A stretch of DNA of 64,000 nt from an uncultured Sphingomonas sp. (GCA_946482655.1 CAMLSA010000003.1:1-64000), one strand, 5' to 3'. Counted from the first letter of the stretch, positions 34,040 through 43,177 are shown. The notes: a model not told the origin generated them from the sequence alone. Made by a program: numbers and translations.

Positions 34040-36133
34040 CTATTTTCTGGATGCCGGCGGGTTCTGTCGCAGCTTGGCGGCTCCGGTTCGTATATATTGA
34101 CGAAGATCGGCCAGTTGCCCGTCGCTCAGCTCTTCGAATCTGGGCATACCGTTTTCCACGAGAGCACCCTGGCGAACGATCGCCTCGAAGGTCTCGGCTG
34201 AAAGAGCCGCATAGGACGTTCGCAGGTCCGGCGCGGTTCCACCCGCGGCGACGTCTGCGCCGTGACAAGCGAAGCATCGCGCGAACTCGGTCTCTCCACG
34301 CTGCGCGCTCGCCTCGTCAGGCCTGAAGTCGGGGTCATCCACGGCGGCAAGCCTGTACTTCTCCGCAGGCGGCAGGACCTTCTTGCCGCCAATGGCGAAG
34401 GTAAGTATCCGCCGGGCCTGGGTCCGATAGTCGATTGGGCCGAATGCCTCGTCATATGCGACACCGGCGCTCGTTCCGATGCCGGCCATGACCGTGATAT
34501 ATTGGCGACCGCCGGCCATGTAGGTGATCGGCGGGGAAAGTACCGGGGCGCCCGCGTTGAAGGTCCACAACACCTTCCCTGTCGTCGCTTCATAGGCGGT
34601 GAAGACCCCGGTGCCCTGGCCTTGAAAGACGAGGTTGCCACCCGTGGCCATGATCCCTCCGTTCCAGGCGCCTGCCGTCGGCACACGCCAAGCCGGCTTC
34701 CGCATGACGGGATCCCAAGCCAGCAAGCTGCTCGACGCCTTGTTGTCCGAAAGGAAACCCAGGTTCACGGCAAATTCGATATTGCCCGGCACCTTGCGCT
34801 GCCAGGTCGGCGCAATTCCCTTATCGTCATATTCGAACGCTTTCTCCATCACTGGAAGATAGAGCAGCTTGGAGCGGGAGCTGAAGGCGGAGGGGAGCCA
34901 AGTATGGGCACCCTCGGGGCCGGGCAACAGTTTAAAGGTCGAACCATCCGGGTAGCGCGCTCCCGGAGTCTCGATCGGGCGACCCGTCTTCAAGTCGATC
35001 CCGGAGGTCCACGTCACGGGAACGTAGGGATCGGCGGAAATCAGCTTGCCGGTGATCCGGTCGATGACATAGATCAGCCCGTTTTTCGGTGCCTGCAGCA
35101 GAACCTTTCGCAGCTTCCCGCCGATCTGGATGTCGGCGAGCTGCATGTCCATCGAAGCGTTATAGTCCCATGTCTCGCCGGGATTGACTTGATAGTGCCA
35201 CTTGTACTTTCCGGTCTTGCCATCGAGCGCCACGACGGAGCACAGGAACAAATTGTCGCCGCCGCCCGGGCTCCGGACGCGCTGATTCCACGGAGCGCCG
35301 TTGCCCGTGCCCAGGAAAACCGTATCGGTTTCCGGATCATAGGTGAACGTGTTCCAGACCGTGCCGCCACCGCCGTGCTTCCACCATTCGCCCGACCAGG
35401 TCTTGGCGGCCATCGCCTGCGTCTCGTCCTCGAACCCCTTCGCCGGGTCCCCGGGGACCGTGAAGAAGCGCCAAAGCTGTTTGCCGGTCTCTGCGTCATA
35501 CGTCGTGACGTAGCCGCGGACGTTTGATGAATCGGCGCCACCATGGCCGATGATGACCTTGCCGTCGAATACCCGCGGCGCTCCGGTTACGAAGCGCTGA
35601 TCGTCTTTGTCGGTGGTGTTGACACTCCAGATCTGCCGACCATCCTTCGCGTCGATCGCGATCAACCGCCCATCGACCGTGCCGACATAGATCTTGCCAT
35701 TCCACCACGCGAGACCGCGCACGCCCCAACTCGCCCGCATCTTGCGACCCGCCACGGGGAGGGGCTTCGGATCATGCTCCCACAGCAATTTGCCGGTCGC
35801 GGCATCGAAGGCGCGTACAACGCTGTACCCCGTTGCCGTGTAGAGCACGCCCTCCACCGCGACCGGGCCGCTCATCGGATTTCCCGGCGGCAGATCGTAA
35901 GACCATGCCAGGCCGAGACTGCCGACGTTATCCGCGTTGATGCGGGTCAACGAGCTATAGTGCTGCTCACCATAGCTTTGGCCGTAAGCAGGCCAGTCGC
36001 CGCCGCCATTCTTGTCCAGGAAAGTCGCGGTGCCGGTAGCCTTGGTCGCGGCTCCGCCTACCGTAGCGCAGAGCACGAACGCAGCCGTCGCGAGCGCGAT
36101 GGAACTGGCGCCAAACTGAAAAAACCGCATCAC
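34040..36133 (-). CDS. PQQ-dependent alcohol dehydrogenase with C-terminal cytochrome c
   Basis: 697 residues with a signal peptide (SIALATAAFVLCATVGGAA) and eight-bladed PQQ propeller, ending in a cytochrome domain with CFACH at 620-624. Probable catalytic Asp in ETWDYN and calcium-ligand Asn in GTGNG are seen. The residue two positions after the catalytic Asp is Asn, not the Asp that marks lanthanide-dependent XoxF enzymes. The adjacent-cysteine disulfide usual in quinohemoprotein alcohol dehydrogenases is missing; the segment before VRG reads MRASWG. Periplasmic oxidation of alcohols with electron transfer through heme c is the expected role. This complements the N-terminal-heme enzyme at 24238, so the cluster has both known heme orders. 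Confidence 0.92.
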   Translation of the reverse strand: MMRFFQFGASSIALATAAFVLCATVGGAATKATGTATFLDKNGGGDWPAYGQSYGEQHYSSLTRINADNVGSLGLAWSYDLPPGNPMSGPVAVEGVLYTATGYSVVRAFDAATGKLLWEHDPKPLPVAGRKMRASWGVRGLAWWNGKIYVGTVDGRLIAIDAKDGRQIWSVNTTDKDDQRFVTGAPRVFDGKVIIGHGGADSSNVRGYVTTYDAETGKQLWRFFTVPGDPAKGFEDETQAMAAKTWSGEWWKHGGGGTVWNTFTYDPETDTVFLGTGNGAPWNQRVRSPGGGDNLFLCSVVALDGKTGKYKWHYQVNPGETWDYNASMDMQLADIQIGGKLRKVLLQAPKNGLIYVIDRITGKLISADPYVPVTWTSGIDLKTGRPIETPGARYPDGSTFKLLPGPEGAHTWLPSAFSSRSKLLYLPVMEKAFEYDDKGIAPTWQRKVPGNIEFAVNLGFLSDNKASSSLLAWDPVMRKPAWRVPTAGAWNGGIMATGGNLVFQGQGTGVFTAYEATTGKVLWTFNAGAPVLSPPITYMAGGRQYITVMAGIGTSAGVAYDEAFGPIDYRTQARRILTFAIGGKKVLPPAEKYRLAAVDDPDFRPDEASAQRGETEFARCFACHGADVAAGGTAPDLRTSYAALSAETFEAIVRQGALVENGMPRFEELSDGQLADLRQYIRTGAAKLRQNPPASRK

Positions 36134-36195
36134 ACCTCCTCCGTTCGGCCGTTCCGGTTGCCCCCGATGGCCTGATATTTATGCCGCGTTCGCGC

Positions 36196-36280
36196 GGTGA
36201 ACGATACTTCGCAAGAAAGGCGACGTCGCCTCAACAGAAAACATCTACACGCATCCGTTTCGTTCGGCGAACGATTGTTC
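36196..36280. promoter_or_regulatory. pair of direct repeats 70 bp apart upstream of the PQQ dehydrogenase
   Basis: GGTGAACGATACTTC at 36196 and GGCGAACGATTGTTC at 36266 match at 12 of 15 bases and start exactly 70 bases apart. The second contains the dyad GAAC-GATT-GTTC. They are 63-147 bases upstream of the minus-strand start at 36133, a likely activator or repressor region. Confidence 0.45.
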
Positions 36281-36461
36281 AGTACCGCCGATCTCCGTAG
36301 CGCCGAAATCCGCCGAAGTCCCAAACCAAGGTGCCGGGAAGTGCCGAGGGAGGGCGGGCGCCTCAGGCCGGTTACCCGCAGCCTGAGACATCCATGACCA
36401 TGTCCTGAGAGACGGCTTTACGAACTGTCCGTCGAGAGATCGGGCCGGAGCCGTCGCGCCG

Positions 36462-36485
36462 GCGCGGCCGGAAATCCGGCCGCGC
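36462..36485 (-). terminator. 11-bp perfect dyad after the amidohydrolase gene
   Basis: GCGCGGCCGGA, centre AA, and its reverse complement, 27 bases after the minus-strand stop at 36513, with partial extension by GTCGC/GCGAC outside. No T run. Fits a stable hairpin ending the upstream transcript. Confidence 0.5.
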
Positions 36486-36512
36486 GCGACGACGTAACGG
36501 CGCACCGATCCC

Positions 36513-37769
36513 CTATGCCTGCCGCTTGTACTTTTCCGGCACCGGGAAGCGGAACACCTTGGCGGCGTTGAGACCCAACAACTTTGCACGGGTATCCGTC
36601 CGCAGGGAGTCGCCGAACGTTCGTTCGATCGCTTCCGCCGAGTGCGGCCACGATCCTTCATGATGAGGATAATCGTTGGCCCACATGAAATTGTCCTCGA
36701 GGCCGTGAAGCTCGACCAAGTCCAGGGCGGCCCTGTCTTCACCGAAGGACGCGTAGCAATTGCTGCGGTAGTATTCGCTGGGCAGCTGCTTCATCTTTGG
36801 GCGCACCCAGAAGTGGTGCTTGAGGTAAGCCTCGTCCATCTTCTGCAACATCCACGGCACCCAACCGGCATCCGCCTCGATCGTCGCGGCCCGCAGCTTG
36901 GGGAAGCGTTCGAAAACGCCCGAAGCGCAAAGGCTCACGATCGGTTCAATCGTCGGCGAAAGCGAATGGACGACGTAATTGATGATCGCGCCGCCATTTC
37001 CCCGGGCGGCGCGGGGATCGCGACCCGTCGAAACGTGGAAGGTCATCGCCAGGTCCGCGTCCTGGATCGCCGCCCACAGCGGATCGAAGACCGGAAGATT
37101 GTAATTGATGTGGCTCACGTCGTGTGCGCCCCAGATAGGCTTGCACGGCAGCGTGAGGACGCGATAGCCCATCTTGGCCACACGCTGGACTTCCGCGATG
37201 GAGCCTTCGATGTCGGCGGTGTTGAGCGCCGCCGCAGGGCTGCACCGGTCGACGAATGGACCACAGCTCTCCCATGCCCAGTTGTTCCACGCCTGAATCT
37301 GCGCGGTCACGAAGTCGGTATTGCTGGACGACCACATCAGAAGTGCCGGACCGTTCGGAAAGATCACCTCGCCGTCGACGCCGTCCAACTCCTGGTCGGC
37401 AATACGATCGAGGCCAACAGCATCCTTTACGTTTCCGTCCGCACGAATTCCGATGCCACCAACCTTGGAGCGGAGCAGATCCTCGCCTTCGAAGGGGAAG
37501 TCGATCAGGCGCTCGTCGCGCATTCCGGGCATAATAATGTAGCGCTCCCCGTTTTCCCGTTTCTCGATCTTCGGCAGAAGGTGATGCCATTTTTCGTCGA
37601 GACGGTCCCGGAACAGAGTCACCGGAGGATTGAGGTGCGTATCGCACGAGACGATGAAATACTTCTTGGCGTCGCCCGGCCTTACGCCCGCATCCCAGGT
37701 CTTGAGGTCAGGTCGCGTCAAGCGCCACTTGTTCTCTTCGTTTACTATGATGTCTGCAGGCTGAATCAT
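36513..37769 (-). CDS. amidohydrolase family protein (PF04909, ACMSD-like)
   Basis: 418 residues. Metal-binding starts with D43-T-H45 (a D-x-H in place of the usual H-x-H), with a later His in MTFHVSTG and the Asp of WANDYPHHEG at about 366, the arrangement of amidohydrolase-2 proteins. Members of this long (about 400 residues) branch act as decarboxylases, hydrolases or hydratases of aromatic and cyclic acids. Two genes away lies an alpha/beta hydrolase transcribed in the same direction, and the PQQ dehydrogenase follows. The reaction cannot be specified, though carbon-carbon bond hydrolysis or decarboxylation of a ring-cleavage product is typical of neighbours with this fold. Cytoplasmic. 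Confidence 0.88.
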   Translation of the reverse strand: MIQPADIIVNEENKWRLTRPDLKTWDAGVRPGDAKKYFIVSCDTHLNPPVTLFRDRLDEKWHHLLPKIEKRENGERYIIMPGMRDERLIDFPFEGEDLLRSKVGGIGIRADGNVKDAVGLDRIADQELDGVDGEVIFPNGPALLMWSSSNTDFVTAQIQAWNNWAWESCGPFVDRCSPAAALNTADIEGSIAEVQRVAKMGYRVLTLPCKPIWGAHDVSHINYNLPVFDPLWAAIQDADLAMTFHVSTGRDPRAARGNGGAIINYVVHSLSPTIEPIVSLCASGVFERFPKLRAATIEADAGWVPWMLQKMDEAYLKHHFWVRPKMKQLPSEYYRSNCYASFGEDRAALDLVELHGLEDNFMWANDYPHHEGSWPHSAEAIERTFGDSLRTDTRAKLLGLNAAKVFRFPVPEKYKRQA

Positions 37770-37869
37770 TTTCTGTCTCCAAGATATGCTTTTTATCGAT
37801 CCTACGCTTTGATTGCAGGGGGCTCAACCGGAAACATGCACCGTAGCGGGGATTTCGCAGTCAACAGTT

Positions 37870-38748
37870 TCACGACGCCTTGAGATACGGCACGACGGCG
37901 TCCAGGAAGGCCGCGGGCTGATCGTGGTAGATCCAGTGACCTGCATTGCGAATCAAGACCTCGCGGGCGTTCGCGAACGCGGCGAGCGTGCCGTCTCCGG
38001 CGGGATCGCGCGCCCAGCTCGCGTCGCCGCGGAGCAGCAACGTTTCACAGCGGATGCGGCCGTACAGGCGCAGCATATCCGCCCGTGGAAGCCGGACGGG
38101 GTGGAGGACGCGAACCAGATCGTCGAACTTCCAGCTGAAGCTGCCATCCTCGTTACGGACGGTGCCGTGCAGCGTCAGATGGTGCGCCTGCGCTTCCGAC
38201 AGATGCTCGTTCGCCTCCCGCATTCGCGCCGCAGCGCTTTCGATCGTCGGATAGCGCTTCGTAAGCCGGCCGGCTGCCGCATGGGTTTGGTCGATCCACT
38301 CCAGCAGGCGTTGATCGATTGTCTGGGCAGCCCAACGGTCTTCGAGGAAGGGAGGGTATTCGAGCCCCTCGATGACGACCAGCTTGCCGACGAGTTCGGG
38401 ATAGAGCCCCGCATAGGCGAGCGAGATCATGCCGCCAAGCGAATGCGCAATGATTCTCACGGGGTGCTCGGGCATTTGCCGGACGAGCTGGGCGAGATCG
38501 TAGATCATCGCTTCCAAAGGATAATTGCCGTCGCTGACATGCTCGCTATCGCCATGACCCCGCAGATCGGGGGCGACGACATGCCAATCCTTGCTGAGGT
38601 GTCGGGCCACCGTGTCCCAGCTCCGGCAATGGTCCTGACCACCATGGACGAGCAGCAGAAGAGGCGCCTCGTGATTGCCCCAATCGACGTAATGAAGCCG
38701 CAGGCGCTGCGAATAGTAGAAATGTGATGAAGGCGATCCTGTGTTCAT
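37870..38748 (-). CDS. alpha/beta-fold hydrolase
   Basis: 292 residues. HGGQDHCRSW oxyanion loop, APDLRGHGDS, nucleophile elbow AHSLGGM and a C-terminal NAGHWIYHDQP with the catalytic His. The Asp should lie in the strand after LLLRGD. The cap region between about 130 and 200 is helix-rich and polar. It resembles esterase, haloalkane-dehalogenase or epoxide-hydrolase relatives without the HGWP signature. It shares the GATCGATAAA string with the amidohydrolase in the leader just upstream of each start. Second of two such hydrolases in the minus-strand block; a different leaving group or ring size is likely. Confidence 0.9.
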   Translation of the reverse strand: MNTGSPSSHFYYSQRLRLHYVDWGNHEAPLLLLVHGGQDHCRSWDTVARHLSKDWHVVAPDLRGHGDSEHVSDGNYPLEAMIYDLAQLVRQMPEHPVRIIAHSLGGMISLAYAGLYPELVGKLVVIEGLEYPPFLEDRWAAQTIDQRLLEWIDQTHAAAGRLTKRYPTIESAAARMREANEHLSEAQAHHLTLHGTVRNEDGSFSWKFDDLVRVLHPVRLPRADMLRLYGRIRCETLLLRGDASWARDPAGDGTLAAFANAREVLIRNAGHWIYHDQPAAFLDAVVPYLKAS

Positions 38749-38859
38749 TCTTTATCGATCTCGCATGTTCGTCCAAGTCCGCGCGCCATCGATCGCTCTC
38801 GTGCGGGGCTTCCGGACGCTCGAGATCGGTGGTAACGAAAGCGCATGTAGGGAATTGAA

Positions 38860-39078
38860 ATGAGAATCAACCCGTCTGAGGTAGCGTCACGGTTGACCGA
38901 GGGTGAGCGCGCCGCCTTGCGATCACTGCCTGTTGCTGATCGCGGCAATTTCGGCGACGAGCAGTGGTGGTGCTATTACATGCTGCTCGACGGGGGATTG
39001 CTGACGACCGACGATGGAGGGCTGATGGTGCCGACGGATGCCGGCGCCGAGGTTCTTCGACTGCTCGACGCCGGCTGA
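38860..39078 (+). CDS. small 72-residue protein
   Basis: ATG 38860 with AGGGAA about 6 bases upstream, in the gap between the hydrolase at 37870 and the acyl-CoA ligase at 39139, both minus strand. Codon third positions are GC-rich. The protein has an N-terminal helix (EGERAALRSL), a W-W pair (DEQWWCYYMLLDGGLL) and a C-terminal PTDAGAEVLRLLD that resembles a winged-helix fragment of unknown type. No DNA-binding prediction is safe. Function unknown. Confidence 0.6.
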   Translation: MRINPSEVASRLTEGERAALRSLPVADRGNFGDEQWWCYYMLLDGGLLTTDDGGLMVPTDAGAEVLRLLDAG

Positions 39079-39138
39079 CGTGGACCCGCCTTCAGTGCTG
39101 AGGCGCGCCGCGCCGATAGAACGGGGTCGGCGGGGCGA

Positions 39139-40767
39139 TCAGGTTTCGGACCTCGTCCTCTTGCCCACCTGGATCGTTGATTCGTTCCGATCCCACGTGG
39201 CGTTGGTCACGCCATCGTCGCGCAGCTGAAACTTCAGCACGCGGCCGACCGAATTGCGCGGCAGCTCGGCCCGGAATTCGATGAAGCGCGGTACCGCGAA
39301 GTGGGGAAGCTGGTCGATCGACCAGCGGCAGAGCTCCTCCTCGGTGATCTCGGCGTCCGCCCGCAGGATCGCAGTCAGCTTCACCTCGTCTTCGGAGGCG
39401 GCCCGGACCGCGTGGACCGCCAGGTCCTCAAGATCCGCGTGCCGCCGAAACACCGTTTCCACTTCGAAGCTGGATATATTCTCTCCACCCTTGCGAAGGT
39501 AGTCCTTGTTACGGTCTACGAAGTAGAAGAAGCCGTCGGCATCGAACCGGCCGAGGTCGCCGGTATGGAACCAGACGTTGCGCAGCGCTTCGACGGTCGC
39601 CTCTGGACGCCGCCAATAGCCCTTGAACATCAGGTCCGGGCGAAGGGGGCGCACCACGACCTCGCCGACCTCGCCGGCCGGCAGGATGTTGTCCGATTGA
39701 TCGACGACTTCCACTGCGAAATCATCTGGCAGGCGCCTGCCGGATGAGCCATCCGGCGAAGGCTGTTCCAGGTAGCCCATCGTGATGGAGCAGGCTTCGG
39801 TCATGCCATAGCCGGGCGCACCGGTATATTTCACCCCGAAGCGCCGTTCGAACGCATCCCGATGCGCGCGGCTGAACGGAACGCCCGAGACCGTGCGGAT
39901 CTGCCCAAAGCAGCGGGCCATGGCGGCGTTGTCCGGCATGTCGGCGATGTACACGATCATCGAGCTGAGGAGGGTGATGACCGTCGCTCCGGACCGCTCG
40001 ATCTCCTCCCAGAAACCGCTCACCGAGAAGCGGCTCGCGATCGACATGGTCACGCCCGCGATCAGGGAACCCATGGTGCTTCCCGCGGCCGCCATGTGAA
40101 ATAGCGGGCAGGGGGTCCAGAATACGTCATCCCTTCGGAGGCCGTAATGCTGAACGACCTGCCGCCCCATATTTAGAATGTAGTTATGGGGGATCATGCA
40201 GCCCTTGGACGGTCCGGTCGTCCCCGACGTGTAAAGAAGCGCGGCGATATCGGACGGCTGCACGCCGGCGTCGATCGGCGTGAGATCTTCGCTGTAGATC
40301 GCATCCAGCGCGAGGACGGTGAGACCCGATAAAGCCCCTGGCAACGTCCCGCGAACGACCAATGTGGTGAGCTCCGGCGCGCCTGCCGCGACCGCCACGA
40401 CCCTATCGCAATATTCGGCATCCGCGATCATGATCGCCGCGCCCGCGTCCGCGACCTGGTGCCGCAGGAACTCGCCGCGAAACGACGTGTTGATCGGCAC
40501 GTTGATCGCGCCCAGCTTCGCCACCGCGATCCATGTCATTGCACAATCGAGATGATTGTCGAGGATCCAGCAAACCCGATCGCCGAACTTCACGCCCAGC
40601 GCGGCCAGCCCGTGCGCGAGCCGGGTCGATGCCTCGTCCGCCTCGGCAAACGTCATCTTGTCGCCGCTGAAGTCGAGCCAGATCTTGTTGGGCCACTGGG
40701 CGGCCGCCTCACGGATCGATTGCGGAATGCTCCTCCGTGCGATCGGGAGTTCGATTCTAGCTGTCAT
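39139..40767 (-). CDS. acyl-CoA synthetase-like protein (AMP-binding) with an altered A10 motif
   Basis: 542 residues of the ANL superfamily. The AMP loop TSGTTGPSKG is intact, GYGMTEA and TGDLGR are present, and the length is normal. The A10 motif, which should carry the catalytic lysine in a G-K context, reads SVGRVLKF, putting Arg509 where the lysine is expected. The close paralogue at 47296-48918 keeps that lysine. The substitution could impair adenylation while sparing the thioester half-reaction, or the flanking Lys in VLK could serve instead. A fatty or cyclic acid is the likely substrate. It is preceded by a 385-base gap with a strong palindrome. Confidence 0.9.
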   Translation of the reverse strand: MTARIELPIARRSIPQSIREAAAQWPNKIWLDFSGDKMTFAEADEASTRLAHGLAALGVKFGDRVCWILDNHLDCAMTWIAVAKLGAINVPINTSFRGEFLRHQVADAGAAIMIADAEYCDRVVAVAAGAPELTTLVVRGTLPGALSGLTVLALDAIYSEDLTPIDAGVQPSDIAALLYTSGTTGPSKGCMIPHNYILNMGRQVVQHYGLRRDDVFWTPCPLFHMAAAGSTMGSLIAGVTMSIASRFSVSGFWEEIERSGATVITLLSSMIVYIADMPDNAAMARCFGQIRTVSGVPFSRAHRDAFERRFGVKYTGAPGYGMTEACSITMGYLEQPSPDGSSGRRLPDDFAVEVVDQSDNILPAGEVGEVVVRPLRPDLMFKGYWRRPEATVEALRNVWFHTGDLGRFDADGFFYFVDRNKDYLRKGGENISSFEVETVFRRHADLEDLAVHAVRAASEDEVKLTAILRADAEITEEELCRWSIDQLPHFAVPRFIEFRAELPRNSVGRVLKFQLRDDGVTNATWDRNESTIQVGKRTRSET

Positions 40768-41152
40768 GCATCTGTCCCTTAAACATTATTCCATGAGTCC
40801 ATGACGGAGCCGCTGATCGCGTCCGTCGACGGGAAACCGCGGACGGGCACCGGTGCCCGTCCGCCCGCCCGCGGATCCTATCGTGAGAACGGCCGTCAAT
40901 CAGCTACCGCCACGGCCGGCTGCAGCTTGGGCGGCCGTCCTCGTCCCGCCCCTACCATCACGGGCAAGGCAGCGGACGCGCTGTCGCGCCCTGCGCCGGA
41001 GCCCTCCGCACGTGAAGCTCGGAATTGCTGACCTTGTCGATGGCGCCATCACTACTGCGGTGCTCAGTTCCGCATGAGGGCGAAGCCGTTGCCCGAGCGA
41101 GACACCGGCGTGAACGGCGCAGGTCGGCGACCGATCAGCCAGCGCATAGGGC
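40768..41152. other. 385-bp gap with a perfect 26-bp palindrome
   Basis: No convincing gene. The gap follows the deacylase gene and precedes the ligase gene (both minus strand). The gapless 26-base palindrome at 40839-40864 is the main feature; otherwise the stretch is GC-rich with no T run. Confidence 0.4.
40839..40864. promoter_or_regulatory. 26-bp perfect palindrome
   Basis: Every base pairs around its midpoint (left arm GCGGACGGGCACC), 72 bases upstream of the ligase start. No loop and no T run, so an operator or a cruciform-forming site is more likely than a terminator. Confidence 0.55.
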
Positions 41153-42922
41153 CTACTCGGCCGCAGCTACTTGCGGCTGCGCGTGAGCAGCGGGTGCCGG
41201 CTGCTGGCCGCGGACCAGCCGCCCCGGGAGCGCGCCGGTATGGACGCCGTCACGATAGACGATCTTTCCGTTGACGACCGTGGCGGAGAAGCCGTCCGCT
41301 TTCTGCGTCAGGCGCCGGCCACCCGCCGGCAGGTCGTAGACGACATGCGGCGCGTGAAGCTTCAATCGGTCGTAATCGATAACGTTCAGATCCGCGCGAT
41401 AGCCTTCCGCGATGACGCCGCGATCGTTGAAGCCGATCATGCGCGCGGGGTCGTGGGTCAGCGCCCGCACCGCTTCGGGAATGGTCAGCTTGTCGCCGTT
41501 GCGCCGATCGCGCGTCCAGTGGCTGAGGACGAACGTCGGGAAGCTGGCGTCGCAGATCACGCCATAATGCGCGCCTCCGTCACCAAGCCCCAGCACGAAG
41601 TTTTCGTGCCGCATCATGCTGGCGACGACGTCGAGATTGCCATGCGCATAGTTGGCAAAGGGCAGGAAGATGATCGAATGGCCGTCGCGTTTCATCAAGA
41701 TGTCGTAGGCCAGCTCCGCGGGCGTTATGCCCGCGCGCGTCGCGCGCGCGGCGATCGAATCGTCCAGGCTGGGCTCATAGTCGATCGGATCGCCGCCTTC
41801 GAACATGCCGTCGAAGTTGCGGACAAATCCGATCAGTGGATGCGAGGGATCTTCGGGCTCCTCCTCGATCAGCCGGGCGCGCAACGCCGGGTCGCGCATG
41901 CGTTCGACCTTCTCCGCCAAGGGAAGCTGCGCCACTTCCTTGTAGGAGGGGCACATCGTGAAGGGATGCATGGTGAGTTCGAGGCCAAGCAGCAGCCCGA
42001 TGCCGCGCGGCATGGTCTGGCCAGTGACCGTCAGCCCCTCGTTATTGGCCTCCTCGATGCAGGACATGATGGTGCGCCACTGGTCGGGCCTGGAGTGGGT
42101 CTGCGCGGTCGACAGCGTGAGGGGGCGGCCGGACGCCCGGAGAATCCGCCTGAACATCGCGAACTCGCCCGGGACGTCCTCGTTGCTCTTGAAGTCCGTC
42201 GCGACCTGGAAGACGCCACTCCCCGCGCTTTGCATCCCGCGGGCGATCGCGGTCAGTTCCTCTTCGCCGGCGTCGGCGGTCGGGATCACGTCGCCCTTGC
42301 TGCTGCGGTGGAACAGCGTCCGCGACGTGGCGAAGCCGACGGCGCCGGCCTGGATCGCCTCCGCGGTGATCTTCCCCATTTTTTCCGTGTCTTCCGCCGT
42401 CGCCTTGGCGCCGTGCGATGCCCGCTCGCCCATGACATAGACCCGCAAGGCCGAGTGCGGCAGGTAGCTGGCGATGTTGATGTCGTGCGGCCGGGCGTCC
42501 AGCGCGTTGAGGAATTCCGGATAGGTCTCCCAATCCCATGTAAGACCGGTCGTCATCACCACGCCGGGAATATCCTCGACGCCCTCCATCAGCTCAATCA
42601 GGCGCGCATGATCCTCTTTCCGGCACGGCGCGAAGCCGACGCCGCAATTTCCGACCACCACCGTGGTCACGCCATGGCCGGAGGACGGCGAGAGTCGCGA
42701 TTCCCATATCGCCTGGCCGTCGTAATGGGTGTGGACATCGACAAATCCCGGGGTGACCAGCATGCCGCGCGCATCGATCTCCTCCCTGCCGCTTCCCTTG
42801 ATCGCGCGCGAGACGGCAACGATGGTGTCTCCCGTGATCGCCACGTCGCCCTCGAAGGGGGCGCCGCCGCGGCCGTCAACGATAGTTCCGCCGCGGATCA
42901 CAATATCGAACTGGCTTGTCAT
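41153..42922 (-). CDS. amidohydrolase family protein, N-acyl-D-amino-acid deacylase-like
   Basis: 589 residues from ATG 42922 (GGAGAGAAG upstream); an open frame extends to 43108 without homology. H64-x-H66 in VDVHTHYDG, a metal-binding Cys/His region (GNCGVGFAPC), and the GDGGAHYG loop fit the D-aminoacylase/COG3653 branch of amidohydrolases. Known members cleave amide bonds of N-acyl-D-amino acids, but the family also includes lactonases and deacylases for other N-acyl compounds. It is divergent from the racemase gene at 43178, sharing a 255-base promoter gap with no clear dyad. A role in trimming an amide-linked conjugate, or another hydrolysis, is possible but unproven. Confidence 0.9.
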   Translation of the reverse strand: MTSQFDIVIRGGTIVDGRGGAPFEGDVAITGDTIVAVSRAIKGSGREEIDARGMLVTPGFVDVHTHYDGQAIWESRLSPSSGHGVTTVVVGNCGVGFAPCRKEDHARLIELMEGVEDIPGVVMTTGLTWDWETYPEFLNALDARPHDINIASYLPHSALRVYVMGERASHGAKATAEDTEKMGKITAEAIQAGAVGFATSRTLFHRSSKGDVIPTADAGEEELTAIARGMQSAGSGVFQVATDFKSNEDVPGEFAMFRRILRASGRPLTLSTAQTHSRPDQWRTIMSCIEEANNEGLTVTGQTMPRGIGLLLGLELTMHPFTMCPSYKEVAQLPLAEKVERMRDPALRARLIEEEPEDPSHPLIGFVRNFDGMFEGGDPIDYEPSLDDSIAARATRAGITPAELAYDILMKRDGHSIIFLPFANYAHGNLDVVASMMRHENFVLGLGDGGAHYGVICDASFPTFVLSHWTRDRRNGDKLTIPEAVRALTHDPARMIGFNDRGVIAEGYRADLNVIDYDRLKLHAPHVVYDLPAGGRRLTQKADGFSATVVNGKIVYRDGVHTGALPGRLVRGQQPAPAAHAQPQVAAAE

Positions 42923-43177
42923 GGGATCTTCTCTCCAAAATCTTACGTGCGCGGTCCCTTTCCCTATACTAGGCGATTGGCACCGGAAATACCACTTCGG
43001 ATTTGAATGCTTCCGCCGTCCATGTCGCGGGTCGCCCCGCAGCGCACCATTGCGGATGGCCGAGCGCCCGCGTAGGATCGGCTGAATCAGAAGATGAGGA
43101 GCGCCCATGGCGAGGATGCAAGACGATGATCATGCCAGGCACAATGCCTGCGCCATTCTCGGCGGCGGGAGGCGCTC

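Larger units (their letters stand above)
36134..36512. other. 379-bp gap with direct repeats and hairpins
   Basis: Holds the leader of the PQQ dehydrogenase and the end of the amidohydrolase gene. Two GAACGAT-type repeats at 36196-36210 and 36266-36280, a CTCAGGC/GCCTGAG hairpin at 36362-36387 with a 12-base loop, and a very strong dyad at 36462-36485. No credible gene is present. Confidence 0.5.

Noticed and set aside
34040..36133. Lanthanide-dependent XoxF-type dehydrogenase
   Set aside because: The extra aspartate two places after the catalytic one is Asn (WDYN), and a fused C-terminal heme is not the XoxF plan.
41171..43006. 611-residue plus-strand frame
   Set aside because: Antisense to the deacylase-like gene, which has a good ribosome site and metal motifs. 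No domain seen in the mirror frame.
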